From NCBI RefSeq assembly GCF_028009165.1, contig NC_079246.1:3658001-3722000 (forward strand): DNA of 64,000 bases, given 5' to 3'. The DNA comes from Akanthomyces muscarius. Lineage: Eukaryota; Ascomycota; Sordariomycetes; Hypocreales; Cordycipitaceae. Both the position numbers and the translations under genes were made by a program. A model generated the notes under the pieces. The model was not told where the DNA came from, did not search any database, and was given only the letters and a program-made list of their open reading frames with translations. The number at the start of each line of letters is the position of its first letter. Position 1 is the stretch's first letter. This document shows positions 1 through 9,450 of the stretch, piece after piece.

Positions 1-607
1 ACGCTCTTAGCCATTCCAGGCGTGAATCAAGGCTACCTGACTCGCCCATGTAGGGATGAGTATTGCCGTAGACAGAGTCGCCCGCAACAAGAAGACGAAT
101 AGATGGAACCCACAAAGCAGTAGTCTCATCGCAGTCCGTATGACCCAGCCTGACGATCAACAATGCTTCCCCTTCCAGTTCAAATCCATCTGCCTCCAGA
201 GCCTCAGCCGAAGCGAATTTGGTTGGAATCTGTCCAGGAAAGAGCTTTCCCCATAGACCCTGGAGCCGGTCCGGGGAGTGCTCTTTTTCCATCCTAGCTG
301 CCACTTCCGAGGTAGCCAGGACCTTGGCCTTGGGAAACTGATCCAAGACAGTTGAGCATCCAAAGTGATGGTCTCCATGAGCATGAGTGACGTAGACGGC
401 AACCAAATTTTTCCCGCTGGCGACGACCCAATCTGTCAATTCTTTGGCAGCTTTAATAGTCAATTGAGTATCGACCAAAACAGCATCCTTCTCTCCGTAG
501 ACCAGAGTTGAACTTGTGGGCACCCACTTCAGGTGGTCGTGGCCTTCGGGAGCGCTACGCGTCGCGCTCGTGCGCTTGCTAAAGAAGACCTTGTGCCGAA
601 GAACCAT
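1..607 (-). CDS. Metallo-beta-lactamase-fold hydrolase (partial, 3' end outside window)
   Basis: An open frame runs without a stop from an ATG at 605-607 to the left edge, giving about 202 residues of an incomplete protein. The zinc-binding signature THAHGDHHFG (HxHxDH) lies near residue 80, and further on a LGHTDCDETTALW segment and a VAGDSVYG segment match the third His and bridging Asp regions of the fold. This fold hydrolyses thioesters, lactones or similar esters using a binuclear metal site; fungal members often sit in polyketide clusters as product-release thioesterases. No intron is needed in the visible part. The nearest neighbour is a divergently transcribed alpha/beta hydrolase. 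Family assignment is firm; substrate is unknown. Confidence 0.85.
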   Translation of the reverse strand, partial: MVLRHKVFFSKRTSATRSAPEGHDHLKWVPTSSTLVYGEKDAVLVDTQLTIKAAKELTDWVVASGKNLVAVYVTHAHGDHHFGCSTVLDQFPKAKVLATSEVAARMEKEHSPDRLQGLWGKLFPGQIPTKFASAEALEADGFELEGEALLIVRLGHTDCDETTALWVPSIRLLVAGDSVYGNTHPYMGESGSLDSRLEWLRA

Positions 608-1186
608 TGTGTTTTTCAAGGAACAAACTTTCAGGTAGCAAGAAGACGAAAAGGTGTAGTTGACTGGGACAAGAGAAGCGAAGGTGCAAAGACGGCGTTT
701 CTCGGCTTGGTTGACGACTCTAGCGGCAGAGGTGGCTTTATACACCGAATCCAGGCGACGCCAGTACCATGCTTTCACTAAGCCGCTACAACATTTCACT
801 CAACGCAAAATTGATACGTATTGGTAAGCCGCGAGTCGGCAAGCACTGTGCGTCTCCATCGCAACTGATCAGTGATCACGGCGAAGCACACGGCCTCCAC
901 TGTATCAGTGATCATGACCCGAATACAAAACTTCTCCACTCTTCGCATTTGTGGCATCAGCCATTACGAATCGAACTCCCGTAAAAAGGATATTAACTTA
1001 TGTCGCTAGCAATGCCGAGGCAGACAATTGCCTTCTCAGAGGTACAGATGGCTTCAGTTTGGTGACGATTATAAATCTTCGAGTCCGTTTACATTAATCT
1101 CAGCTCGACCCAGCCTCAACAACTCGCTACTGGGGTCTTTCGCTGCCTTCTTTTTGGTAATCAGATTGTATTTTTCGTTCAACATC
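608..1186. other. Divergent intergenic region
   Basis: About 580 bases between two genes transcribed away from each other, so it presumably holds both promoters. It contains a paired near-repeat of the type tgatcagtgatca around 867-915 (two copies of cagtgatca), which could be an operator but is otherwise unsupported. Open frames here are short and without recognisable motifs. Confidence 0.4.
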
Positions 1187-2161
1187 ATGGTACTACCGAG
1201 AGTTGACGTCGAGTTTCGAGCTTGTGACGGCACGCTTTTGAGAGGATGGCATTATCCAACTGAGAAAAAAAGCCCATGCATCGTTATGTCACATGGGGTA
1301 AGGGAATTTCATACTCAGATTAGACAGCAACCTGCCAAATAAAGCAATCTAGACGCTAATTGCAAATAGCTTGCTGGTATCCGTCATTTCCTTCTACCGC
1401 CTTTCGCTGGTCGATTCCAGGAAGCCGGATTTGCTGTTCTCCTGTACGACAATCGCAACTGGGGCGATAGCGAAGGTGAACCTCGACAGGAATCAAATCC
1501 AGCATTGCAGCAGACGGACTACTATGATGCTTTCAACTATGCCATTACCCTACCGATGGTCGACTGCGATCGGATGGTATACTGGGGAACCAGCTTTTCT
1601 GGTGGCAACGTCATTTACGCCGCTGCAGTGGATAAAGGTATCAAAGCTGCTATTATACAATGTCCTGCTAATTCTGGAGAAAAGCGTTCTTTGGCTTTTC
1701 GAGACCAGGTTCCCCAACTCTTTGAGGACAGGGCCAGAATTGTTGCCGGCGAACCTCGAGGTCGTGTGCCGTGCATTGCGCCTGACTTCGAGTCAGCCCA
1801 GGCGGGAAACGCGCTGGTGCTGTTCCCTGACCTTCACGCATACCAGTCCTTTAATGGCATCCACGAGTGTGGCGGCAATTGGGAAAATTGGGTAACTCGG
1901 CAAACGCAACTACAAATGCTCGAGTTTGAAGGCCACGCAATGATCCATCGGATCGCTCCAACGCCACTGTTGATGGTGATTCCGGGCAATGACAGGACTG
2001 TGTTGACATCCTCTCAGCTGGTGGCGTTTGGGAAAGCACGGGAGCCTAAAGAACTGTTGTTCTTGGAGAATGCCGGGCATTTTGACGTCTATCGAGGACA
2101 ATTCTTCGAACGTAACATTAAGGCGCAGATTGACTTTTTGAGAAGCTACGTCTTCGACTGA
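1187..2161 (+). CDS. Alpha/beta hydrolase (DltD/S15-like, 300 aa)
   Basis: Two exons, 1187-1297 and 1370-2161, joined across a 72-nt GT-AG intron with a gctaat branch site; the junction restores the family motif MSHGLAGIR. The product is 300 aa. Visible features: oxyanion region SHG near residue 35, a Y-D-N-R-N-W-G-D-S-E-G strand near 63-73, the nucleophile elbow WGTSFSGG with Ser112, an acid in PGNDRTV and the His in ENAGHFDVY close to the C-terminus. This group of fungal hydrolases includes polyketide transferases and esterases of secondary metabolism, so acyl transfer or ester hydrolysis is likely; the substrate cannot be told. The start was chosen as the first ATG that gives the normal family N-terminus. 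No signal peptide is seen. Confidence 0.88.
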
Positions 2162-2471
2162 ATAACAGTGCGACGGCCGGTGCAGCTCAACAGCTCGATA
2201 ATGTTCGACCGTGCCGATTTATCTAGTGCTTGTTATCCGCTAGGGTTCTCCGTACAAACAATGTATAATTATGCCTATATTTTTAGCCAGAGTGTATTAT
2301 TTACTCCATTGAGCCTCTGGACGCGCGATATTCATTTCGCACAAGCTGTTGTGCTGCTCCCCGCATCTCGAAGCGTACTCGATTGAAGCTTGATTCGACC
2401 ACTATGTATACTATTTTGAACAACTGGGAATCATCTCTTCTTCGGCGATCCAGCCCCACGAATCATAGCAT
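2162..2471. other. Convergent intergenic region
   Basis: The two flanking genes end towards each other here. The stretch is AT-rich (for example tatatttttagcc near 2277) as expected for two 3' ends. No further feature seen. Confidence 0.4.
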
Positions 2472-2996
2472 TCATTCTTCAGTAATAATATTGATGGGAC
2501 TAAATACAACCAAATCTGGCGCCAAGTAGGGAAGAAGCTTGTAGGTATCCCAGTAGAGCCAGACTTCTTTAAACTGCATACCCTGTACCGTTCGTGGCTC
2601 ATTGTTGTGGCTGATTATAGCAATCATTGAGAGAGGTACGCTAACAGTGGGTTCATGGTTCCTGTTGTCCTTAGCCCAGATGTGGCGGACAGCTTGGCAC
2701 ACTAATTCAACCGTCCCGTCATCATTATGGATTTCTGAGACTTTCAATATGTCGTGAGAAAGCTTCCCAAATTGACTAAAAAGCTTCATGATCCACGGCC
2801 AGATCTGAGTTCCGCTGTAATCCACTCCATTTTGATTGTGGAACACTGCATCTTTGGCGTAAAACTGAATTGATTCAGCAGTGAGGTTTTTAGCGGTAAT
2901 TGCGCTAGCGTATTGCTGGTAAAAGCGCTGAGCTGGCGTGAGAGGCCTGTTGCCAGATAGTTCAGCACTAGTAACGACAGAGGTAAGTTTAGGCAT
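2472..2996 (-). CDS. SnoaL-like / NTF2-fold protein (174 aa)
   Basis: Single exon of 174 codons. The N-terminal half has the alpha-helical pattern of an NTF2-like domain (LTPAQRFYQQYASAIT, then FYAKDAVFHNQNG) followed by a curved beta-sheet pattern with VELVCQAVRHIWAK and MQFKEVWLYWDTYKLLPYLAP. This matches the SnoaL-like polyketide cyclase superfamily, whose fungal members fold, dehydrate or cyclise polyketide intermediates, although many have no proven catalysis. Length is normal for the family. It sits between two alpha/beta hydrolases and close to a thioesterase, which supports a role in secondary metabolism. Function beyond the fold is inference. Confidence 0.75.
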   Translation of the reverse strand: MPKLTSVVTSAELSGNRPLTPAQRFYQQYASAITAKNLTAESIQFYAKDAVFHNQNGVDYSGTQIWPWIMKLFSQFGKLSHDILKVSEIHNDDGTVELVCQAVRHIWAKDNRNHEPTVSVPLSMIAIISHNNEPRTVQGMQFKEVWLYWDTYKLLPYLAPDLVVFSPINIITEE

Positions 2997-3667
2997 GATA
3001 GTGGAGTTGAGACAGAATCCCCTGGCCTTAACACAGTTTTCTTGTCATGCCCGATAAGGGACGGTTGGCAATAGTGTTTGCATGGGGTAAAGCTTCATTT
3101 TAATATATTTACTGCCCGGAGTTATTCTCCCCATTGGACTCTTTTGATTACGGAAACCATCTCCGAACGCCGAGTGATGAGGAATACGACAAGCCCTTCT
3201 GCTTACGAGACGTTTCTTGGTTGTCGAATAGATTGTGGGGCGCCGAGTACCGAGGAGTTCAACATTGGAGAAAGCTTGTCAAACGTATAACGCTTCGCCG
3301 AGTTATAGCAACAGACATAGTTGAACATGGAACGGCATCTGAGTTGCCACGTAGCCCCACATTGTATCATTTAGAGCTATAACAACCCCTAGAGCTACAA
3401 CAACCCCGGAGAAATCACCGAATGATTATTCATCTCGAGAAGTCCCCATTTCGGCTGCATCTAAGTCACCATGTTCACTCATCACACCTAGCCCACTATT
3501 ACTACCCTAGTCTCAACTTCAGAACGGTCGTAGGTATAAAGCTGACGATTTATTATTAAATAAGGAACTGGCCGTTTAACGTTCACTGCACCGCCTCAAT
3601 TGATCAGCAGCTCGCTCGAATTCGTACAAGCGACGCAGGAATAACAACCCATATCTAACGCCAGGAC
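2997..3667. other. Divergent intergenic region
   Basis: Separates the SnoaL-like gene (minus) from the esterase (plus), so it should hold both promoters. A duplicated phrase, agctataacaacccc / agctacaacaacccc, occurs around 3374-3407. The open frames at 3078-3382 show no family features. Confidence 0.4.
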
Positions 3668-4941
3668 ATGATGAGCTCACTCTTATTAGCAGATGCTTGG
3701 GTCCAGGTCCGTCTTTTTGGTACGGCGCAAAGCCGCAGAACCATAGTGCTGTTAATTGACCATAACTAGGTAGAAAGGGCCATTGGCCAACGGCCACAGT
3801 TGACGGGCGACGCCTTGGCTATGCGAGCGCAGTACAAGGCAGTAAATGACGAGGTCAATGCAAACCTGGTTCGGTCAACTGAAGTTGCTGTCGGTGAGAG
3901 TCCCCAAAAGCATTGTGATTTGGATTTATGCTGCTTGCACTGACCTTACATACAGAGGACGAGATACTCGATGGCAACCTCAGAGTGAGAATTTATAGGC
4001 ACGTAGATGCTACAAAAGGATCTCGTCGGTTTCCGGTTGGGCTTTATTTCCATGGCGGCGGGTTTTGCTGTGGCGACTTAGATTCGGAGGAACAGATTTG
4101 TCTTCTTCTCGCCGAACGCCTGCCTTGCGTCATAGTGTCAGTGGACTACAGGCTTGCTCCCGAACATAAAGCTCCTACGCAACTTGATGACGCCATCCAT
4201 GCCTGGACATGGGTGAGTGGGGGAGCAATCCACCCCTCTATTAAATAATGGAATCGCTAATTAACCAGGCATACAATAACGCGACCAACCTCAACGGTGA
4301 TTGCGACAAGTATTTCGCCATTGGTCAGAGTGCCGGGGGCAGCCTTGCTCTCTCAGTTGTCCGGCAGCTGGTTGTGCTCAAGCGGAAGCATGAAATCAAG
4401 GGAGTTGCAGCAATTGTTCCGTTTACAATTCATCCCAATGCGGTACCCAGACGCTTTTTGGACAGCTACCGGTCGTACAACGAGCTCAAAAACAGCCCTG
4501 TGAACACTAGAGAAGCTATGGATGTATTTTACGGTAGACAAAAAGCTCGAGCTGTTTTAAAGGACACTTATTTCTGACCGGTTTTTCTGTCAAGATGCCA
4601 TCGGTGCGCTGGAGACTGATCCAGACGTCTACATTATCAATGCAGTTGCGAATTTTCATCAATTCCCTCCAACATACCTGGTTGTCTGTGAGATGGATCC
4701 ATTAAGAGATGATGGCCTCATTCTGAATGATGCTTTGCAGGCAAGTGGGTGAGTAACCCGTGGGGAAAGCTACTAAGACCTATTTGATTCTAACTATGAG
4801 ACTCAAAGAGTTCCGGTAAAGATGGATTTCTACAAAGGTTTACCCCATGTCTTCTGGGGTTTTAACTGTCCTGCACCGAGCGGAGACTTTGTGGGTGATG
4901 TCATAAGTGGTGTAAACAGTTTCCTATGCACTACTACTTAA
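3668..4941 (+). CDS. Alpha/beta hydrolase fold-3 esterase, versiconal hemiacetal acetate esterase-like (326 aa)
   Basis: Six-exon model: 3668-3719, 3774-3893, 3956-4212, 4269-4533, 4595-4748, 4809-4941; all introns are 54-62 nt GT-AG and the sum is 327 codons. The protein shows the hormone-sensitive-lipase type oxyanion motif HGGGF (residues 90-94), the nucleophile GQSAGG (Ser164), the acid in CEMDPL (Asp266) and the His in LPHVFWGF (His296). The closest characterised relatives are versiconal hemiacetal acetate esterases (aflatoxin/sterigmatocystin EstA/StcI type), which cleave acetate esters on polyketides. The small first exon is less certain: it supplies the usual D-A-W...RPQLTGDALAMRAQY N-terminus, while an ATG at 3821 would give a shorter 293-aa protein. 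Next to a thioesterase in the same direction. Confidence 0.82.
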
Positions 4942-5426
4942 TTGGGTCATTCCTCAGTAGTGTTACAATCAATAGTAAGAATTATGTGTCTAATGTATGT
5001 CAGTATAAGATTGTTGCAGAATCGCTGCGTTGGAATCATGCGTAGACACTTCTCTGCCTCGTGATAGTCCCTGATGATTGAACTGGCGCAGCGAGTCGCT
5101 GCCCATTCTAAGCGCTTCTTTGGCAATCTTTTGGGGATGGTATTGAAAATGGACCGGCGAGATTTCGTTATACCTACGCATGTAGTATTTTCATAATCTA
5201 TATCCTACAGAGTAAATGACCACGGCAATCTGATGTGCTGTCGGGCCGACGAGCTATGGCCAATCAATGATATTGCCAAAACTTCCGTGCCGGTGAGCGC
5301 GTTTTACCTCGGCACCGTTCGGTAACTTTGTCAGCAGCCCTTTGTAAATTCCATTCAACTCATCCGCAAACGGAATATGTTGCGCAGCACAATTATTTCG
5401 CCCACAGTGTACCTTGTTCGCGCAAG
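4942..5426. other. Intergenic region
   Basis: Spacer between the esterase and the thioesterase, both on the plus strand. Minus-strand ORFs at 4990-5181 and 5254-5442 have no recognisable motif. No RNA gene seen. Confidence 0.35.
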
Positions 5427-6445
5427 ATGAGTAGGCAACCAAGCACTGTGATTCACCCGCTAAATATGCATGGCGCGGTAGAGAAACTGGGCCACGGTGC
5501 GTACTCGGCGGACTTAATCTCTACATTATGTATTGGGAATGGTGAGGAGCCGAGTGCACCGAAGCACGTAGGAGAACATTTACTGACTTAAACTGATCAG
5601 TACCTCATGGCGGCTTTTTGGCATTTGTTTTTCTAGAGGCCACGAAGGCATATTTGCAGAAAGAAGTGCATCAGAACATTATGCTTGGTCACTGGGAGTT
5701 TTTATTTCCTACAAAAGTCGGCCGCGCCATTTTGCTTGTCGAGGAGGTAAAAACGGGGAAACGAATGTCAGTACTGCATATTAAGCTATACCAGGGCGAC
5801 ATCAGTGAAAATGCTCCGTGGATCAAAAGTTCATCCTACGCGGCGACTACCGCCTACATTACGGCAGAGACATCGGAAATCAACATCGGAGTGAGCATCC
5901 CGACCGGTTGGCATAGCGCGCCTTCATCAATGCCCAAACTCCGCCTATTACCGCCCGCTGGTGATGGCGATTGGCAGCGACTGCATGTGCCACCGGTCGC
6001 AAAAGCGTTACAGCACGTGGAATTTTATGTTTTGAGCTCACAAGATCCAACATTGGCAACACGCGATTACTGGATTCGCTTAGCAGGCGGAGGGAATTTT
6101 TCCAATGCCTCCCTCGGGTTTGTCTGCGACGTGGGTCCGCCAGTGTTTATCGATTCATTTCGGAGTGCGGCAGAAAAGACTGTGGCTCGCAGCTCGAGCA
6201 AGAGGGACTCGTGGTATCCGACATTGGTGATGGACATGCAAACTAAGCAGCAGTTGCCGGAAATGGGTATCGAGTGGCTGCGGCTGCGGTTTCAGTCAAA
6301 AGTGGTTCATAACGATCGTTTAGACGTTGAAGTGCTAGTCTTCGACGAGTTGGGCGACCTGATCACAATTAGCCACCATGTGGTCATGATAGTTGACATG
6401 GAGCAGAAGAATACTGCAAGGGGTGAACAGAAGGCAAGCATATGA
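5427..6445 (+). CDS. Thioesterase-superfamily (hot-dog) protein (319 aa)
   Basis: Two exons, 5427-5541 and 5601-6445, with a 59-nt intron. Splicing rebuilds CIGNVPHGGFLAFVFLEA, the hallmark region of acyl-CoA thioesterase-like double hot-dog proteins (SxxLxS-W-C-I-G-xVPHGG). The C-terminal repeat of the fold is visible around GIEWLRLRFQSKVVHNDRLDVEVLVFDELGDL cut into shorter strands. Members hydrolyse CoA or carrier-bound thioesters; in fungal clusters they may release or edit polyketides. An in-frame ATG at 5466 is an alternative start, 13 codons downstream. It lies tandem to the versiconal-esterase-like gene. Biochemical role is inference. Confidence 0.82.
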
Positions 6446-6979
6446 GGTTTAGCTAGGTAATTAGAAAATCTTTTTTTTTTGTGCGTATTACTGGCCGTGC
6501 TGTTCCAAGCTGATTGGAAGCTCGTGCCGTAGAGCTTATATTTTTGCACTGTGCTGAGCCGAGTAATCTATCGAGGAATAAGTACAACGCTTATTCGCGT
6601 CTGAGCTCGACACTAGTAGCAGGCGCTGTGGGTGCATTTGGGCTTTTTTCTTTCGCGGCTTATTCAACCAGTATATGTGTGAGTGAAGCAGCTGGATCGC
6701 AATTTTGAACGCTTACTCTTACGCAGTAGGTCTGCGGCGGTGCGTCTTACCCGGCAGCCGCTGCGCTGAGTCAAAGCATAATCACGTCTACATCAGCACA
6801 TGCGCCTGTTTTAAACCGTGATTTATTATCTAAATATACTTTGCTTGGGTAAATTGTCCGCCCTCGCCTTATCGTGACGGAAGACCGCGCTATCGATGCC
6901 ATCTGCTAGGCAAGCTTCTCCAAAGCCACCCCCGCCACGCCCGTCTGGAACCCCTTTAGTCCAACTGCTGTCAACCGTT
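6446..6979. other. Intergenic region before decayed zone
   Basis: Begins with a T-rich tract at 6471-6480. A 64-codon frame at 6514-6708 encodes a hydrophobic stretch (VAGAVGAFGLFSFAAYS), but it lacks a convincing start context or family. Nothing else supported. Confidence 0.3.
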
Positions 6980-7414
6980 AAAGACGTGATATCAGTAGCA
7001 AAGCAGAGACTAAATACCTCGCGAACAAAATTCTTAAGAAAGAGACCTATGATAATGCGAATCATCACATTGCGAAGAGTCTTGAGGAAGGGGATCAAAA
7101 GTTTGACCGCAGCCGGACTGGCTAGATCAACTAGTTGAACAAATTGCACTCAAGAAACCATACAAAGACCCCAAAACCACTTTAATAACGCGAGCAAGTG
7201 CTGGACTACCCAAGAACTTTATGATATCAATAAGGGTAACGATGCTTTCATTGATAATATGGTCAAGCGCTGTGAGGAGTTTTTGCGATCATCTGCATTA
7301 ACACCTGGAGATGGTGTGGCAGAAAGACGCCAAATAGCAGCAGTGAACGTTTTTGCAAGTGCTTGCATAGACGATAAAACCCGTCCCGTTTCCGATTTCG
7401 AGACCTTAACTTGA
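6980..7414 (+). pseudogene. Frameshifted remnant of an unrecognised protein-coding gene
   Basis: Three consecutive plus-strand segments read like one hydrophilic helical protein but lie in different frames. Segment A (about 6988-7107) includes KKETYDNANHHIAKSLEEGD; segment B (about 7105-7195) includes DWLDQLVEQIALKKPYKDPK; segment C (about 7192-7414, ending at TGA 7412-7414) includes CWTTQELYDINKGNDAFIDN and IAAVNVFASACIDDKTRPVS. No GT-AG intron of plausible size joins them, so at least two indels are the simplest explanation. I do not recognise the family. The remnant lies beside a MITE-like hairpin, consistent with a degenerate locus. Confidence 0.45.
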
Positions 7415-7589
7415 TTGAATTCAATAAGAGATTTGTCTGTACACTATGTAAGTATGTCGACGCATCTCTGGGCAGTGCTCGACCAGCAGAATGCTACACT
7501 GCTAAAACAGTGATTGACTGGAGTTCTTCAACAACTAGAGCTACAGTTGAAGTCACAATGCCTAGCATTGTTTTGTTGGTGTTGGAGAC

Positions 7590-7721
7590 TTAGCTCTCCA
7601 AGTCACGAATGACAGAAGGGCCGCCTTCAGCGAAGCCAAGTCCTCGATCCGCTTCGGCAGAGAGCAGTTTGCCTACAACGCTGAGAGCCAGTGCAGCAAA
7701 GATGACAGTAAAGGGTCTCAT
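7590..7721 (-). CDS. Possible small secreted peptide (43 aa)
   Basis: A 43-codon frame starts at ATG 7719-7721. Its first 20 residues (MRPFTVIFAALALSVVGKLL) look like a signal peptide, followed by an acidic 23-residue tail that ends at a TAA (7590-7592). It is too short for family recognition and has no cysteines. It could be the first exon of a broken gene, since the same frame stays open for about 30 more codons past the stop. Weak evidence only. Confidence 0.3.
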   Translation of the reverse strand: MRPFTVIFAALALSVVGKLLSAEADRGLGFAEGGPSVIRDLES

Positions 7722-7809
7722 TGTAATGCTTTGATAATGAAAGGAGATTCAAAAGTTGCGAGTGACAAGATAGTAGTGTGTCAAGTTATAGCTGGTGAGG
7801 TCTCTCTGC

Positions 7810-8140
7810 GTGTGAGGAACCGGGGCGCTAGGTAACCACTCGGCCACAGAGATCAAAAAGATCAAGCAATACCAGACCGTGGCCGAGTATCCCTAGCATC
7901 CACCCTATAGCTTCGAGGTCCCTGACAGGCTGTCCTTCCTTCCACGTAGCAGTCCCTGGCTACCATGGCTAGATAATGGGTCTTACTCACCAGCTAGACC
8001 ACCTAGAAGTATATAGTGTTAGAGTCAGGGGCCTTGAAGCTATATAGTGGATGCTAGGGATACTCGGCCACGGTCTGGTATTGCTTGATCTTTTTGATCT
8101 CTGTGGCCGAGTGATTACCTGGCGCCCCGGTTCCTCACAC
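7810..8140. mobile_element. MITE-like hairpin with 117-bp inverted arms
   Basis: The left arm 7810-7926 and right arm 8024-8140 are inverted copies of each other with only scattered mismatches (for example ctaggtaacc against ccaggtaatc). The outer ends read gtgtgaggaaccgg and the loop of 97 bp contains no ORF. Non-coding elements with very long terminal inverted repeats are typical of foldback/MITE families moved by a transposase elsewhere. No clear target-site duplication could be seen: the bases just outside are ctctctgc on the left and tgcggctg on the right. The inverted repeat itself is certain; mobility is inference. Confidence 0.7.
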
Positions 8141-9450
8141 TGCGGCTGAGTATTGAATTTGGCAACCAACCCGTCTTGTATCCCTGCGACTCCTCAGCCG
8201 GGGCTACGAATCGTTCCTCTGCACTCGATAATTGAGCGAATCTACGCAGCTTCACGTGCTGCGATATATCGAATGTTCTCAGCACACACCAAGGCAGTCT
8301 CGCTCTCTGTTGTGCCTCGGGGACCGGAACAATTCTGCCATCCTGCACTCGTTCGACAAGATTCAAAAAACAAATACCGGCTATGAGAAGCCTCGGGTGG
8401 GCTCGCGGAAAGATCAGCGCCGCACCGATCCTCGGCTCTTATCATCGGCATTTTTCAGTTGCATGTCATCTGAGTTGGCGTATCCGAAGCAGTTCACTGA
8501 TGGACCTTGACGGGACCAATGGAATCCGAATGGACCATACCGACTACAATATGTATGAGGAATATGTAATGAGTTCTATTGTGAGACATTTATAAAAAAA
8601 AAAAGTTTGTTCTAGAGGTAGAGAATACAACCTCAGCCTGCGTACTGCCTCTCATGAGTTTCGGCAACATCCGTGATGAGGTATTGCCGCTACTTGCCGG
8701 CCACTTTAGTTTTCATTTTGGGACAAAGGTGGCTGAAGCCAATCTAAATGTGCAACTAGCCTAGAGAAAACAGCGACAGCCGTCGCCATTCCTATCATGG
8801 TACGCAGTACTATTACATGCACGATAGATGATCCACATTCGATGTCATGGCGCCGGTGGCCCCGTCTTCATTTGGCACTTTCACCGTCGTCGGAATGGCA
8901 GGGCTACCGGGCCGTCTGAACTTCTTATCCGTTGTAGCCCAACAGCCACGTGCGCACTCTGTTCGTAGAGTCGGATTCGGAACTTGAGCCTGTGCCGTTG
9001 CGGCTCTCAAGATAGGTCCTACTGGGGCTTTTCCGTAGAACCTCCTCATCCCGGGACCACCGCCCCAATCACATGCTTTCCGCCGTCTGGTGGTCAGAAC
9101 CAAACTGCTGCAGATTTATTCCATTTAAATTTTTTTTTCTTTCATTTTCGGCTAAGGATCAGCCGATAGTCTATATAAGCATGGCGAGACATGATTTCAT
9201 TCTGCTATAAAGGAGATGATATCGTAGCTTCAAGCTTCACCTTCTTATACTGACCCGGTATCACAGACTCTAGATTCACGCTGTAGTGTTTAGAGTACCT
9301 CCAACAACATTGCTAGCTGTTCAACAGTTACGCGGCACTGCATCAATTGTTATTATCTCCGCGCATTTTCTTCCCCACCATCACAAAATTGGATAATTGC
9401 TGACACACACAGTGTTCTTCGCTCAAAAATCTTGTCAGCTGTCCTTGACA
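8141..9450. other. Gene-poor stretch upstream of the sphingomyelinase-like gene
   Basis: Overlapping short frames at 8115-8451 (both strands) and 8813-9103 (minus) show no motif or consistent coding pattern. A TATA-like ctatataagc lies at 9171-9180. Poly-A at 8595-8604. No RNA gene seen. Confidence 0.35.

Noticed and set aside
5254..5442. Minus-strand frame opposite the thioesterase 5' end
   Set aside because: Short, without motif, and overlaps the supported promoter/leader of the thioesterase.
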